Notes under the pieces: generated by a model
What the model was told of the DNA's origin: nothing
Database searches by the model: none
What the model saw: the letters and a program-made list of their open reading frames with translations, nothing else
Shown: positions 18,906 to 27,036 of the stretch, piece by piece
Numbering within the stretch: the stretch's first letter is position 1
How the letters are laid out: each line of letters opens with the position of its first letter
Origin: Streptomyces avermitilis MA-4680 = NBRC 14893
GTDB taxonomy: Bacteria > Actinomycetota > Actinomycetes > Streptomycetales > Streptomycetaceae
DNA: 64,000 nt
Assembly (NCBI RefSeq): GCF_000009765.2
Contig: NC_003155.5
Location: 5,890,001 to 5,954,000 of the forward strand
Direction of reading: 5' to 3'
Made by a program: the position numbers and the translations under genes

Positions 18906-20108
18906 GTGATTCAACCGGTAGCAGTCATCGGTGCCGGGCCGTTCGGCCTGTCCACCGCGGCCCATCTGAGGGCGCGCGGTATCCCGGTCCGCGTCTTCGG
19001 TGATCCCATGGTGAGCTGGCGCGACCACATGCCCGCCGGAATGCTGCTGAAGTCGACTCCGGCGGCATCCACCATCGACGCCCCCCAACGCGGCCACCGC
19101 CTCGTCGACTACTGCGACGCGGCCGGCATCGCCCGGCTCGTCACGGACGAGGACATCATCCCCGTGGAGACATTCATCGGGTACGGGCGGTGGTTCCAGG
19201 AGCAGCTGGTGCCCGGCCTGGAGCAGGTGCGGGTCGTCTCGGTGGACCGCAAGGCGGGCGGTGGCTTCGAACTCAAGCTGGACTCGGGTGAGTTGTTCAC
19301 CGCGCGGGCGGTCGTGGTGGCGACGGGCCTGTCCGGGCTGGCCCATCTGCCCGCCGAACTCGCGGGAGCGGCCGTGGACGGCCCCACCCCCACCGGCCCG
19401 GTCTCGCACAGCTCCCAGCACCACGACCTGAGCCGGTTCGCGGGCAAGGAACTCGTGGTCGTCGGCGCGGGCCAGTCCGCGCTGGAGACCGCCGCGCTGG
19501 CCGCCGAGGCGGGTGCGCACGTGCGCGTGGTCTCCCGGGGCCGGGGCAGGGTGTCCTTCGGCGCGCCGCCGTGGAAGCAGCCGAGGCTGCGCCCCGAGTC
19601 GCCCTTCGGCCGCGCCTGGTCGCTGTGGGCGCTGAGCTACTACCCCCACCCGTACCGGTATCTGCCCGCCGAGGCCCGCCACTACCTGGTACGCCGGGTG
19701 CTCGGCCCGCTCGGCGCATGGTGGCTGCGGGACCGCTTCGAGGGCAAGGTGGAGGTGCGTGAGGTGGCGTCCGTCGCCCGCGCCCACGCGTCCGAGGGAT
19801 CACCGGTCCTCACACTCCGGACACACGGCGGCCGTACGCAGGAGCTGCCGGCCGACCATGTCATCGCGGCGACCGGCTACCGCGTCGACATCGCCGCGAT
19901 GGACTTCCTCGGGCACGAGCTGCGCACGGAACTGGTGGTGAGCCGGGGCACGCCGAAACTGGGCGCGGGGTTCCGGTCGTCCGTGCCGGGCCTGTACTTC
20001 ACGGGCCTGCCGGCCGCGGCGTCGTACGGACCGGTGATGCGCTTCGTGTGCGGTACCGAGTTCGCGTCCCCGCGCCTGGCGAAGCACCTGGCGGGGGCGC
20101 ACGGCTGA
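18906..20108 (+). CDS. FAD/NAD(P)-dependent oxidoreductase (flavin monooxygenase-like)
   Basis: This 400-residue enzyme has two Rossmann dinucleotide motifs: AVIGAGPFGLSTAAHL near residue 5 for FAD and VVVGAGQSALETAALAAEAG near residue 180 for NAD(P)H. ATG-like motif VIAATGYRVD sits near residue 320. This layout fits class B flavin monooxygenases and N-hydroxylases rather than disulfide reductases, since no redox CxxxxC is present. GTG at 18906 follows a GGGGAGGG ribosome site. It probably acts with the upstream ATP-grasp protein on one product. A strong terminator lies 16 bases downstream. Confidence 0.85.
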   Translation: MIQPVAVIGAGPFGLSTAAHLRARGIPVRVFGDPMVSWRDHMPAGMLLKSTPAASTIDAPQRGHRLVDYCDAAGIARLVTDEDIIPVETFIGYGRWFQEQLVPGLEQVRVVSVDRKAGGGFELKLDSGELFTARAVVVATGLSGLAHLPAELAGAAVDGPTPTGPVSHSSQHHDLSRFAGKELVVVGAGQSALETAALAAEAGAHVRVVSRGRGRVSFGAPPWKQPRLRPESPFGRAWSLWALSYYPHPYRYLPAEARHYLVRRVLGPLGAWWLRDRFEGKVEVREVASVARAHASEGSPVLTLRTHGGRTQELPADHVIAATGYRVDIAAMDFLGHELRTELVVSRGTPKLGAGFRSSVPGLYFTGLPAAASYGPVMRFVCGTEFASPRLAKHLAGAHG

Positions 20109-20407
20109 GGCGGCGGCCGCACCGAAGGGGCGCGCCGGGAATCGCGCCCCTTCCTCGGCCGGACGCTCGACGACCCGGCGGGTCAGGGCGTCGACGCCGT
20201 ACGCCCGGTCCGCGACGAGAGCGAACGGCGGGTGGGCGGTCTGCCGGCCGAGCTGTCCCACCGACCCCGCCGGACGGTCAACGGCCCCCGCGGCCGAACG
20301 CCCCCGCGATCAACGGCCCCTGTGACGGGCGTCGTTGCGCACGAGATACCGGACGTCGTCCGGTTCCCGCCGGGCCGATGGGGCGTTCGATCCGTATCCT
20401 CTCGATC
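20109..20407. other. Intergenic region without a supportable gene
   Basis: These 299 bases hold a terminator at the left end and the presumed promoter of the HAD gene at the right. The reverse strand has an open frame running into the end of the upstream gene, but with no family resemblance or ribosome site I could support. Confidence 0.5.
20124..20153 (+). terminator. Hairpin terminator after the flavin oxidoreductase gene
   Basis: An 11-bp perfect inverted repeat (GAAGGGGCGCG ... CGCGCCCCTTC) with an 8-base loop starts 16 bases after the stop codon. There is no long T run, as is common in Streptomyces. Confidence 0.8.
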
Positions 20408-21220
20408 ATGGCCGCTCCCACCGCATATTCACTCATCGCCACTGACCTGGACGGAACGCTGCTGCGCCGCGACGACACGTTCTCCGACCGGTCCCTCGCC
20501 GCGCTGGCGAGGGCGGCCGGGGCCGGCGCCCAGCACCTCGTGGTGACGGGACGGCCGGCCCCCAGGGTGCGACCACTGCTCGACGCCCTCGGCACCAGGG
20601 GGCTCGCGGTGTGCGGACAGGGCGCGCAGCTGTACGACGCCGGCGCGAACCGTCTGCTGTGGTCGGTGACCCTGGACCGTGAGCTGGCCGAGACCGCGCT
20701 CGGCAAGATCGAGGCCGAGGTCGGAGAGGTGTACGCGGCCGTCGACCAGGACGGCGTGGACGGGCTGACGCTGATCGAGCCGGGCTATCTCATGCCGCAC
20801 CCGACGCTTCCGGCCGTACGGGTGCCGCGGCGGGACGACCTGTGGACCGAGCCCATCAGCAAGGTCCTGCTGCGCCATCCCCTGCTCTCCGACGACGAGT
20901 TGGCGTCCGAGGCCCGCGGAGCCGTCGGTTCGCTCGCCACGGTCACCATGTCGGGACCCGGCACCGTCGAACTCCAGCCATGCGGCATCACCAAGGCGAC
21001 CGGGCTCGCCCTCGCCGCCGATCACCTGGGCCTCACCCCGGCGCGGACCATCGCCTTCGGCGACATGCCCAACGACATCCCCATGTTCGACTGGGCGGCC
21101 CACGGCGTCGCCATGGCCAACGCCCATCCCGAGCTCAAGGCCGTCGCCGACGAGATCACCACGTCGAACGAGGACGACGGCATCGCCGTCGTCCTCGAGC
21201 GGTTGTTCCCCGGCCGGTAA
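20408..21220 (+). CDS. HAD-superfamily hydrolase (Cof-type phosphatase)
   Basis: This 270-residue Cof-like phosphatase is predicted to act on small phosphorylated metabolites. Motif I is IATDLDGTLLRRDD at residues 8-21 with the nucleophile and acid Asp pair, motif II is in LVVTGRP, and motifs III/IV are the Lys of ITKATGLAL and AFGDMPNDIPMF. A large cap domain lies between. The ATG at 20408 starts the domain directly; longer in-frame versions run through the intergenic region and previous gene. Its stop codon is part of a hairpin shared with the convergent SLT gene. Confidence 0.92.
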   Translation: MAAPTAYSLIATDLDGTLLRRDDTFSDRSLAALARAAGAGAQHLVVTGRPAPRVRPLLDALGTRGLAVCGQGAQLYDAGANRLLWSVTLDRELAETALGKIEAEVGEVYAAVDQDGVDGLTLIEPGYLMPHPTLPAVRVPRRDDLWTEPISKVLLRHPLLSDDELASEARGAVGSLATVTMSGPGTVELQPCGITKATGLALAADHLGLTPARTIAFGDMPNDIPMFDWAAHGVAMANAHPELKAVADEITTSNEDDGIAVVLERLFPGR

Positions 21221-21228
21221 GCGGCCGG
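21210..21228. terminator. Hairpin between convergent HAD and SLT genes
   Basis: The perfect 7-bp inverted repeat CCGGCCG...CGGCCGG with a 5-base loop overlaps the HAD stop codon and lies 10 bases from the SLT stop. It could terminate both transcripts. Confidence 0.55.
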
Positions 21229-21237
21229 AAGGTCGGC

Positions 21238-21714
21238 TCAGTACGCCCCGAAGACGTTGTCGATCGAGCCGTACCTCGCGGCGGCGTAGTTGCACGCCGC
21301 CGTGATGTTCGCCACCGGGTTGTAGGGGTCGAACGCGGTGCCGGGCACGTGGTACGCGGCGAACGTCGGGTCGATGACCTGGAGGAGACCCTTGGACGGG
21401 GTGCCCTTCGCGGCGTTGGAGTCCCAGTTGTTGATGGCGAGCGGGTTGCCGGACGACTCGCGGATGACGTTGCGGTAGATGCCGTTGTACGTGCCCGGAA
21501 TGTTGTGCTTTGCCATGATGTCCAGGGACTCACGGATCCAGCCGTCGAGGTTGTTGGTGTACGTCACGGCGGAGGACGGAGCGGCCGCGGTGGTGGCGGG
21601 GGTGGCGGCGGACGCGCCGGTCGCCCCCAGGAGCGGCAGGGCGAGGACGGCGACACCCGTTCCCGCGACGGCGAGGGTGCGGGCGAATCGGGCGGGCATG
21701 GCGAACGCGGGCAT
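21238..21714 (-). CDS. Secreted lytic transglycosylase-like protein (SLT domain)
   Basis: This 158-residue protein is predicted to be secreted and to cleave peptidoglycan glycan strands. Residues 1-36 are a signal peptide ending ATGASA|ATP. The rest is a compact SLT/lysozyme-like domain: the catalytic Glu is in NVIRESSGNP, followed by AINNWDSNA, SKGLLQVIDPTFAAY and the C-terminal NPVANITAACNYAAARYG. The leader contains a c-di-AMP riboswitch ending about 17 bases before the ATG, so expression should respond to c-di-AMP, as is known for other Streptomyces cell-wall hydrolases. A GGAGAGG ribosome site is visible. Confidence 0.93.
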   Translation of the reverse strand: MPAFAMPARFARTLAVAGTGVAVLALPLLGATGASAATPATTAAAPSSAVTYTNNLDGWIRESLDIMAKHNIPGTYNGIYRNVIRESSGNPLAINNWDSNAAKGTPSKGLLQVIDPTFAAYHVPGTAFDPYNPVANITAACNYAAARYGSIDNVFGAY

Positions 21715-21730
21715 GTCGAATTTCCTCTCC

Positions 21731-21912
21731 GGCGCCTGCGAGGTGAGCTGTCGGGTTCGGGCTGGAGATGCCCGGCCGCGTCCGAGGACGCGGCTTCACC
21801 CCGAGCCGCTCCGGCGTGGTGACCGGACGGCGACTTACCTGGTTTCCCCGCTCCTGCCGTGCGTGAGTGAGTGGTGGATTGATCGGGCGGCGGCAGGATT
21901 TGGCGATCCGCC
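21731..21912 (-). promoter_or_regulatory. c-di-AMP riboswitch (ydaO-yuaA type)
   Basis: Read on the minus strand, the leader of the SLT gene contains the conserved blocks of this riboswitch class in order: ATCGCCAAATCCTGCCG, GGCAGGAGCGGGGAAACCAG, GGGGTGAA, and CATCTCCAGCCCGAACCCGA followed by CAGCTCACCTCGCAGGC. In this class ligand binding usually terminates or blocks expression of cell-wall hydrolase genes. The boundaries are approximate. Confidence 0.93.
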
Positions 21913-22027
21913 CGGGTCCGGAACGTATGCGAGAGCACATGTCGGGAACAAGTGGCGAAATCACAGCACGGTGTATTTGACCTTGATGCCAGGCAAAAGG
22001 ATCATTTGATGCATTAGGGAGACAGGG

Positions 22028-22059
22028 GTCAACTTGCCTTTCGCAAAGGGGAAGTTGAC
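22028..22059. repeat. Nested inverted repeat
   Basis: GTCAACTT at 22028 pairs perfectly with AAGTTGAC ending at 22059. Inside, CCTTT-CGC-AAAGG forms a second stem. It could be a transcript hairpin or an operator upstream of the SLT gene. Confidence 0.7.
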
Positions 22060-22079
22060 GTTCCGGATGTGGGGTGGCG

Positions 22080-22115
22080 ATCCACGCCCGCGTGACCCAA
22101 TTCACGTGCGTGGAT
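22080..22115. repeat. Nested inverted repeat
   Basis: ATCCACGC pairs perfectly with GCGTGGAT. Inside, GCGTG faces CACGT with one wobble position. It is about 110 bases downstream of the hydrolase stop on the minus strand, so it may be that gene's terminator. Confidence 0.65.
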
Positions 22116-22223
22116 GGAATTTTACGGAGCTACCACCCAATACGGGCAACTCGGGCACGGTTTTCCTGGAGCGCCCACCGCGCGCTAAGCGCGGATACTT
22201 CATGCCATTTCGGACAGTTCCGG

Positions 22224-24278
22224 CTATCCCGCTGTCCGGGGAATCCTCTTCCGCCACGTCCGGTGGAACACCACCTCGTCACCGTCCTTGCAGATCACCT
22301 CGTCCGAGGTGATGAAGTCCGCCGCGTCGCAGGTGACTTCGGACCGCGTCCGCACGCTCGCGTCCCACGCCAGGTCCGGGCGGTGCAGCCGGATCGACCA
22401 GTCCGAGCGGGTGCGGGCCGACAGGGGGTCGGACGCGTCGACCGTGTAGGTCTCCCGGGCGTCCTCGGTGAGCTCCAGCCCGTCGGGGTACACCCGGGTA
22501 CCGCCGTGACGCGGGTCGTCCTCGAAACGCGGGTCGTCCTCCAGGCGCCACCGGCCGGCCGCCACATCGCGTACGACCAGCCGCTCCGGCCGGGGTTCGT
22601 CGAGAGTGACCGGGCTGACGACACCGAGCGGCTCGGCCTGCTCCGGCTCCTCGAAGCGAATGGCCGGGTCCGACTCCCTTGCCCGCACCGGCAGTTGGAG
22701 CGCACTGCCCGCCGGGTCCAGTGTGAAGCCGGCCTCCGAGCCCGGCTGCGGCCAGATCCACGGCCAGTACGCGGAGGAGACCGCGAGGCGGATGCGGTGG
22801 CCGGGCGGGAAGGCGTGTCCGATGCCGTTCAGCTCGAAGGTCACGTCCTCCGTCGCGCCCGGCTGCCATGCCGTGGCGCGGTCACGGCCGTGGCGTGCCG
22901 ACAGGTTCAGGACGCCCCGGGTGAGGAGGGTCGACGAGCCGTCGGGGAACACCTCGCACAGCCGCGCGATCACCTGCCCCCGGGGTGCCCACGAGGTCAG
23001 CCGCAGCCGCACCCTCGGCCGCCCCAGCACCCAGGTCTCCGCCGCCACTTCGAACTCGAAGCACGCCGACTTCGCGTCCTCGTCGCGCTGGTCGGGCGGC
23101 AGGTCGGCGTCGTTCCCCACGGGCAGCAAGCGGCCGGCGTCCACCCCCGTGTGCATCGGCGACCGGACGAGCACGGGCGCGCCCTGGAGCCCGTACGACA
23201 CCGGGGTCACGGCGGGCGACGGCCACGCGGCGTCCCCCACCCAGCGGCCCGGCAGGACGTCGTACACCGTCGCCGGAGGATGCGAGTCGCCGATGTACGA
23301 GCGGAGCAGCGGCTCGGCCATCACTCCGTTCGTGCCTGTGCCTGTGTCCGTGTCCGTGTCCGTGTCCGTGTCCTTGAGCCAGTGGTCCCACCAGCGCAGC
23401 GTCTCCTGGAGGAAGCCGATCGCCGGGCCGGGCGGCAGGCCGCGGTCCGGGTACTGGTGCGACCACGGGCCGATCAGCCCCCGCACACGATCGGGCGGAA
23501 GGCACTCGACCAGCCGCAGCACCGTGTCGCGGTACGGGTCGTGCCAGCCGCCGACGGCGAGGACGGCGGCCCTGATCGCGCCGTAGTCCTCGCGGACGCC
23601 GCCGGGGCGCCAGTAGCCGTCCCGCGTCTGGTGCTCCAGCCAGGTGTGGATGAAGGGGGTCACCGACTCCAGGCGTTCGGTCCACATGTCCCGCCACATC
23701 ACCGCGCCCACGTGCGCCGGGTCCGGGGGGCGGGAGGCGAACGCGAGCATCGTCGCCGCCCAGGCGTGCATGCCGACCGCGAGGACGGAGCCTCCCCGGT
23801 AGTGGACGTCGTGGTCGTAGCGGTCGTCCGGCGAGCAGACCGTGACGACCGCCTTGAGCGGCTCGGGCGCGCGGGCCGCGATCCGCAGGGCGTCGAAGCC
23901 GCCCCAGGAGATGCCGAACATGCCGACCCGCCCGCTGCACCAGGGCTGGGCCGCCAGCCACTCGATCACCTCCACCCCGTCGGCCGCCTCCGCCTCCGCG
24001 TGGGTGTCGCCCGGCATGCCCTCCGAGTTGCCGTGCCCGCGGATGTCCACCCGGACGGAGGCGTAGCCGTGACCCGCGTACCAGGGGTGGCGCTGCCAGT
24101 CGCGGGCGGCGGTCTCGTCCGTGAGGCGGTACGGGAGGTACTCCAGCAGGGCGGGGACCGGCTCGCCGGTCAGCGGGCGCCACACGCGCGCGTACAGCCG
24201 TGTTCCGTCCTGGAGCGGGACGAGGAGGTCGTCGTGGGTGGTCTCGTAGGGAAAGGACGTCCGGATGCGCGCGCTCAT
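22224..24278 (-). CDS. CocE/NonD-family hydrolase (X-Pro dipeptidyl-peptidase S15 type)
   Basis: This is a 684-residue alpha/beta-hydrolase of the group that includes cocaine esterase and glutaryl acylases; here the substrate is unknown. The N-terminal core begins VPLQDGTRLYARVWRP, with oxyanion region EYLPYRLTD, the nucleophile Ser124 in FGISWGGFDALR, and a likely catalytic His in GPWSHQYPDRG. The last ~230 residues form the C-terminal jelly-roll (LPPDQRDEDAKSACFEFEV onward). There is no signal peptide. A hexanucleotide repeat encodes Asp-Thr repeats near residues 302-316. The gene is divergent from the polyprenyl synthase. Confidence 0.9.
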   Translation of the reverse strand: MSARIRTSFPYETTHDDLLVPLQDGTRLYARVWRPLTGEPVPALLEYLPYRLTDETAARDWQRHPWYAGHGYASVRVDIRGHGNSEGMPGDTHAEAEAADGVEVIEWLAAQPWCSGRVGMFGISWGGFDALRIAARAPEPLKAVVTVCSPDDRYDHDVHYRGGSVLAVGMHAWAATMLAFASRPPDPAHVGAVMWRDMWTERLESVTPFIHTWLEHQTRDGYWRPGGVREDYGAIRAAVLAVGGWHDPYRDTVLRLVECLPPDRVRGLIGPWSHQYPDRGLPPGPAIGFLQETLRWWDHWLKDTDTDTDTDTGTGTNGVMAEPLLRSYIGDSHPPATVYDVLPGRWVGDAAWPSPAVTPVSYGLQGAPVLVRSPMHTGVDAGRLLPVGNDADLPPDQRDEDAKSACFEFEVAAETWVLGRPRVRLRLTSWAPRGQVIARLCEVFPDGSSTLLTRGVLNLSARHGRDRATAWQPGATEDVTFELNGIGHAFPPGHRIRLAVSSAYWPWIWPQPGSEAGFTLDPAGSALQLPVRARESDPAIRFEEPEQAEPLGVVSPVTLDEPRPERLVVRDVAAGRWRLEDDPRFEDDPRHGGTRVYPDGLELTEDARETYTVDASDPLSARTRSDWSIRLHRPDLAWDASVRTRSEVTCDAADFITSDEVICKDGDEVVFHRTWRKRIPRTAG
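23332..23374 (-). repeat. In-frame hexanucleotide repeat in the CocE-type hydrolase
   Basis: About seven hexamers (GTGCCT, then GTGTCC) encode alternating Asp-Thr and Gly-Thr residues. The six-base period keeps the frame whatever the copy number. Confidence 0.85.
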
Positions 24279-24569
24279 CGGGGTGACCTACGGGACACTG
24301 TATCCACTCCCGTTTGTATCGCTACATATACCTTGTTATCACCTGATCAAGAACATACCGGTCGTGATCCGATACCGCCCGGCCTGGAACCGTGGGCGCT
24401 CGTGGTGATCGAAACGTGACCGGATACGCTGACTTGAGTGATGGCAGCGACAGATCGACAAACAGCTCGACAAGCGCGAGTGTTCGACGGGCGACGTCAT
24501 CGAGCTAGTGACCGACCTTGAGACCGACCGTGTGATCGTCAGTAGACGTCAGCAGACAGGAGACCCCTC
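24279..24569. promoter_or_regulatory. Divergent promoter region between hydrolase and polyprenyl synthase genes
   Basis: These 291 bases are less GC-rich than the flanks, particularly at 24300-24360, and hold no gene. They should contain promoters for both flanking genes; I could not place -10 and -35 boxes with confidence. Confidence 0.5.
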
Positions 24570-25580
24570 GTGACCGTCGTCGGGCCGTTCGGGCTGAGCG
24601 TGCGGGACCAGGCTCTCGAAGCCGATGTCCAGGCCGGGTTGGCGGCTGTCGAGGAGGGTTTGCTCGAAGCCACCAAGAGCGAGGTCCCGTTCATCACGGA
24701 GGCCGCGCAGCATCTCGTGCGCGCGGGCGGGAAGCGGTTCAGGCCGCTGCTCGTGATGCTCGCCGCGCGGTTCGGTGATCCGTACGCGCCGGGGCTCGTG
24801 CCCTCGGCCGTGGTGGTGGAACTGACCCACCTCGCCACGCTGTACCACGACGACGTCATGGACGAGGCGGACGTGCGACGCGGGGTCCCCAGCGCGAACG
24901 CCCGCTGGGGCAACTCGGTCGCGGTCCTCACCGGCGACTTCCTCTTCGCCCGCGCCTCGCACATCCTCGCCGACCTCGGCCCGGAGGCGGTGCGCGTCCA
25001 GGCGGAGGCGTTCGAGCGGCTGGTGACCGGGCAGATCCTGGAGACCGCTGGGCCGATGGACGGCCGCGACCCCGTGGAGCACTACCTGGAGGTGCTGAGC
25101 GGCAAGACCGGGGCGCTGGTGGCGGTGGCGTGCCGGTTCGGGGCGATGATGTCCGGGGCCGACGAGACGGTCGTGGACGTGCTCACGCAGTACGGGGAGC
25201 GGCTGGGCGTGGCCTTCCAGCTCGCCGACGACGTGCTCGACATCGCCTCCGACTCGCACGAGTCCGGGAAGACGCCCGGCACGGATCTGCGCGAAGGCAT
25301 TCCGACGCTGCCGGTGCTGCGGCTGCGGGAGCGGGTGGCCCGGCTCGGGCTGGCCGAGGACATCGCCCTGTGCGAGCTGCTGGACTCCGACCTGACGGAC
25401 GACGCGCGGCACGCGGAGGCGCTGACCCGGCTGCGGGCGCACCCCGCGCTGGAGCAGGCCCGCAAGGACACCGTGCGGTACGTGGAGGACGCGCGGGCCG
25501 CCCTGGCGCCGCTGGCGGAGTGCAACGCGAAGGCCGCGCTGATCGAGCTGTGCGACGCGGTGGTGCACCGGGCCGGGTGA
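24570..25580 (+). CDS. Polyprenyl diphosphate synthase (long-chain, E-type)
   Basis: This enzyme condenses isopentenyl diphosphate with allylic diphosphates. In this context it may make the menaquinone side chain (heptaprenyl/octaprenyl length). The 336-residue protein has the first Asp-rich motif HDDVMDEADVRR (D94, D95, D98), preceded by GGKRFRPLL for diphosphate binding, and the second, FQLADDVLDIASD. The GTG at 24570 follows an AGGAG ribosome site. Placement between two complex I loci fits a role in respiratory quinone supply, but chain length cannot be read from the sequence by eye. Confidence 0.9.
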   Translation: MTVVGPFGLSVRDQALEADVQAGLAAVEEGLLEATKSEVPFITEAAQHLVRAGGKRFRPLLVMLAARFGDPYAPGLVPSAVVVELTHLATLYHDDVMDEADVRRGVPSANARWGNSVAVLTGDFLFARASHILADLGPEAVRVQAEAFERLVTGQILETAGPMDGRDPVEHYLEVLSGKTGALVAVACRFGAMMSGADETVVDVLTQYGERLGVAFQLADDVLDIASDSHESGKTPGTDLREGIPTLPVLRLRERVARLGLAEDIALCELLDSDLTDDARHAEALTRLRAHPALEQARKDTVRYVEDARAALAPLAECNAKAALIELCDAVVHRAG

Positions 25581-25622
25581 GGCCGGGTTGGTTTCTGCCC
25601 GATACCGGCAGGTCGTCCGTGT

Positions 25623-25648
25623 TGTGATGCAGGTCACATCCTTAGAAT
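25623..25648 (+). promoter_or_regulatory. Crp-like palindrome and -10 box upstream of the CHRD gene
   Basis: TGTGATGCAGGTCACA at 25623-25638 is a perfect match to the TGTGA-N6-TCACA consensus of Crp/GlxR-type regulators. A TAGAAT -10-like box follows at 25643-25648, so the site overlaps the -35 position. The ATG is about 85 bases downstream. Confidence 0.65.
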
Positions 25649-25688
25649 GAGTCCAGGCTGAGATTCATTCCGTACTCCCGCACAGAAG

Positions 25689-25707
25689 CTGACACAGGGG
25701 GTGTCAG
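25689..25707 (+). repeat. Inverted repeat in the CHRD gene leader
   Basis: CTGACAC-AGGGG-GTGTCAG is a perfect 7-bp hairpin in the presumed 5' untranslated leader, 26 bases before the start codon. Confidence 0.6.
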
Positions 25708-25732
25708 TCGGTAAACGGGGAGTTTTCCGATC

Positions 25733-26761
25733 ATGGGTACTGACGCTACGTTCGCGAAGCGCCGCAAGAACCTGATCATCACCGGTGTCGCGGTGGCCGC
25801 CGCGGCCGGAGTGGCCGCCGCCGTCATCCCGGCGGTCGCCGCCGGCGGGAACGGCGGGGCGGGCCACGGCACGGCCCACACCGGGCACGGGGGCCAGAGC
25901 ATCGTCACGCAGGGCGGTGCCGTCGGCGGCAGCGGCGGCAGTGGGGGCGCCATCCTCGCCGCCAGTCTCCGAGGGGCCAACGAGGTCCCGGTCGCCGGCG
26001 GTCCCGCCGTCGGCGACAAGGACGGCGCGGCCCTGGAGTTCATCAGGGTCAAGGGGGACACCGTGTCCGTCGCCGTGACCTGGCGCGGCACCGGAAAGCC
26101 GACCCTGCTCCACATCCACCAGGGCGCCAAGGGGACCAACGGCGGCGTCAAGATCGACTTCAGCGAGCTCCTGGAGAAGGGCGTCCGGCACCACAGCGTC
26201 GTCGGGTCCGTCAAGGTCAAGGACGCCGCGCTGCTCTCGCAGTTGAAGACCGACCCGGGGGCGTTCTACGCCAATCTGCACACCGCGCAGTTCCCGGGCG
26301 GAGCCGTCCGCGGCCAGCTCCACAAGGTCACCACCGCCTTCGACTTCCGGCACGCCCTGAACAACTTCCAGGCATCGGTGGTCAAGGGCAAGCAGATCTA
26401 CGAGTGCAAGCCCGCCGAGGGCGGCGGCTACGCGTTCGCCCAGCGGGACGTCGCCGCGCGGCTCGGCGGCGACATCGCGCACTCGTTCGTGAAGCCCAAC
26501 TCCGGTACTCCACAGTGGGTCGCCCCCGACCGCAGCGCCGTCACCGGCACGCTCATCAGCAAGACGGCCAACGGCGACAAGAACATCCCGGAGCTCGACC
26601 TCAAGGCCACCCGGTCCGGCAAGCACCGGGGGCTGCTGGCCCACACGGCCGAGATCCTGCGTCTGAACACCGTGGGCGGGGTAGCCCCGGCCGGCTCCTG
26701 CTCGCCGGGCACGGTCGTGGGCGTGCCGTACCAGGCCGACTACGTGTTCGTGCAGCGCTGA
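25733..26761 (+). CDS. Secreted CHRD and DUF3455 domain protein
   Basis: This 342-residue exported protein of unknown role has an N-terminal signal/anchor (residues 11-37, Ala-rich) and a Gly/His-rich stretch. A CHRD domain follows (about 74-200: SLRGANEVPV, LHIHQGAKGTNGGVKIDF, LHTAQFPGGAVRGQL). From about residue 205 there is a second domain resembling DUF3455 (QIYECKPAEGGGYAF, RLNTVGGVAPAGSC and a final VPYQADYVFVQR). The combination of the two in one chain is worth noting. A Crp-like site and a -10 box lie upstream, and a strong terminator follows the stop, so it is probably a single-gene unit. Confidence 0.85.
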   Translation: MGTDATFAKRRKNLIITGVAVAAAAGVAAAVIPAVAAGGNGGAGHGTAHTGHGGQSIVTQGGAVGGSGGSGGAILAASLRGANEVPVAGGPAVGDKDGAALEFIRVKGDTVSVAVTWRGTGKPTLLHIHQGAKGTNGGVKIDFSELLEKGVRHHSVVGSVKVKDAALLSQLKTDPGAFYANLHTAQFPGGAVRGQLHKVTTAFDFRHALNNFQASVVKGKQIYECKPAEGGGYAFAQRDVAARLGGDIAHSFVKPNSGTPQWVAPDRSAVTGTLISKTANGDKNIPELDLKATRSGKHRGLLAHTAEILRLNTVGGVAPAGSCSPGTVVGVPYQADYVFVQR

Positions 26762-26775
26762 CCAGGAGGTCACCC

Positions 26776-26825
26776 GGGTGGCGCCTGCCCCGCACGACCC
26801 CTACGGGTCGGGGGAGGCGTCACCC
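26776..26825 (+). terminator. Strong hairpin terminator after the CHRD gene
   Basis: Interrupted but extensive pairing starts 15 bases after the stop: GGGTG, CGCCT, CCCC and CGACCC pair with GGGTCG, GGGG, AGGCG and CACCC around a CTAC loop. Confidence 0.8.
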
Positions 26826-26952
26826 CTGTCATGTCATACCCCAGCAGTACACGGAGTTGAGCCCGGGGTCTGACGCTTCTTCGCGGCCGATTTGGTCATA
26901 TGGAAGTCACCACTTCACAGCAATTCGGGTGAGAATGGCGGCCAGAGGGTGG

Positions 26953-26995
26953 GGGCACCTCCCCGCGCGAGCGAAGTCCGAGCTCGGGGGAAGTG
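26953..26995. repeat. GC-rich intergenic hairpin
   Basis: A CACCTCCCCGCGCGAGC arm pairs imperfectly with GAGCTCGGGGGAAGTG around a short loop. Similar hairpins recur between Streptomyces genes, from general knowledge, so this may be a dispersed element rather than gene-specific. Confidence 0.4.
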
Positions 26996-27036
26996 CAGGA
27001 CGGTAGGCCGCCGCCGACGACGGAGGTAAGGCACAC

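Larger units (their letters stand above)
21913..22223. other. Lower-GC intergenic region upstream of the riboswitch
   Basis: No gene is seen. The region lies between the end of the CocE-type hydrolase gene and the SLT leader, both leftward, and must contain the SLT promoter. Two nested inverted repeats are listed separately. Confidence 0.5.

Noticed and set aside
20109..20407. Possible small gene on the minus strand
   Set aside because: The frame has no ribosome site, no recognisable domain, and continues into the end of the flavin oxidoreductase gene and across its terminator.
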